Assembly: GCA_020442225.1 (NCBI GenBank)
Contig: JAGRKR010000606.1
Coordinates: 1-6,344 of the forward strand
DNA: 6,344 bases
Reading direction: 5' to 3'
From: Hyphomicrobiaceae bacterium
Lineage (GTDB): Bacteria > Pseudomonadota > Alphaproteobacteria > Rhizobiales > Hyphomicrobiaceae
This document shows, piece by piece, positions 6,181 to 6,344 of this stretch (position 1 is the first letter of the stretch; each line of letters starts with the position of its first letter). Under the pieces are notes generated by a model. It saw only the letters and a program-made list of their open reading frames with translations. It searched no databases and was not told the origin of the DNA. The position numbers and the translations under genes were made by a program.

Positions 6181-6344
6181 ATGCCAGAGCGGCTAGAAGA
6201 TGCACGCATGCTGATCTACAGCCACGACACGTTCGGGCTCGGTCATCTCAGGCGCTGCCGGGCGATCGCACATGCGCTGGTCGAGCGCTACAAGGGGCTC
6301 TCGATCATCATCCTGTCGGGCTCGCCGATCATCGGCAGCTTCGA
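6181..6344 (+). CDS. Predicted GT-B fold glycosyltransferase (COG4671-like), 3' partial
   Basis: Only the first 54 codons are present; the gene runs off the right edge. After a 9-residue lead, the visible protein reads MLIYSHDTFGLGHLRR, then RAIAHALVERY and a strand, LSIIILSGSP. This is the first beta strand, the GxGH nucleotide-sugar-type loop and the first helix of a GT-B fold. The phrase YSHDTFGLGHLRR is what I associate with predicted glycosyltransferases of COG4671, distantly related to MurG. Enzymes of this class transfer a sugar from a nucleotide donor, probably on the cytoplasmic side; acceptor and donor cannot be inferred. The ATG at 6181 has a good SD. The frame stays open back to 6082, so a start at 6115 with 22 extra residues cannot be fully excluded. 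It lies 248 bases from the transporter operon and probably forms a separate transcription unit. Confidence 0.75.
   Translation, partial: MPERLEDARMLIYSHDTFGLGHLRRCRAIAHALVERYKGLSIIILSGSPIIGSF

Overview
The window is GC-rich, with codon third positions dominated by G and C. It reads as chromosomal DNA from an alphaproteobacterium, most likely of the Hyphomicrobiales (rhizobial) type. That placement is inferred from codon use and from the style of the transporter proteins; no taxonomic marker gene is present.

About 94% of the window (bases 1-5932) is one plus-strand operon for a peptide/opine/oligosaccharide-class ABC importer of the Dpp/Opp/Yej type. The order is: a fused two-domain ATPase (DppD-DppF or YejF-like, 5' end cut off by the window edge), a family 5 periplasmic solute-binding protein with a signal peptide (1645-3666), a DppB-type permease (3783-4781) and a DppC-type permease (4778-5932). 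The binding protein would capture substrate in the periplasm. The two permeases form the inner-membrane channel, and the fused ATPase supplies both nucleotide-binding domains. The substrate cannot be read from the sequence.

The genes are tightly packed. The ATPase/binding-protein and permease/permease junctions are ATGA overlaps, each with a good Shine-Dalgarno (SD). The exception is the 116-base gap between the binding protein and the first permease. The binding-protein stop there is again part of an ATGA, with a strong SD, and opens a 37-codon reading frame (3663-3776) ending 6 bases before the permease start. A perfect 8-bp GC-rich hairpin (3626-3649) lies just before this small frame and a perfect 6-bp hairpin (3743-3758) lies inside it. 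This is the most interesting local structure and suggests control of the binding-protein to permease ratio.

Bases 5933-6180 are non-coding and hold a candidate weak terminator, a relatively AT-rich stretch with a CRP-like imperfect palindrome, and two mutually exclusive small hairpins. At 6181 a new gene begins and runs off the right edge. Its N-terminus matches the start of GT-B fold predicted glycosyltransferases (COG4671 type), so the transporter operon ends and an apparently unrelated unit begins.

Overall this is mostly a recognisable transporter operon. I see no mobile element, CRISPR array, tRNA, rRNA or clearly novel system. The findings concern intergenic RNA/DNA structure and small sequence oddities.
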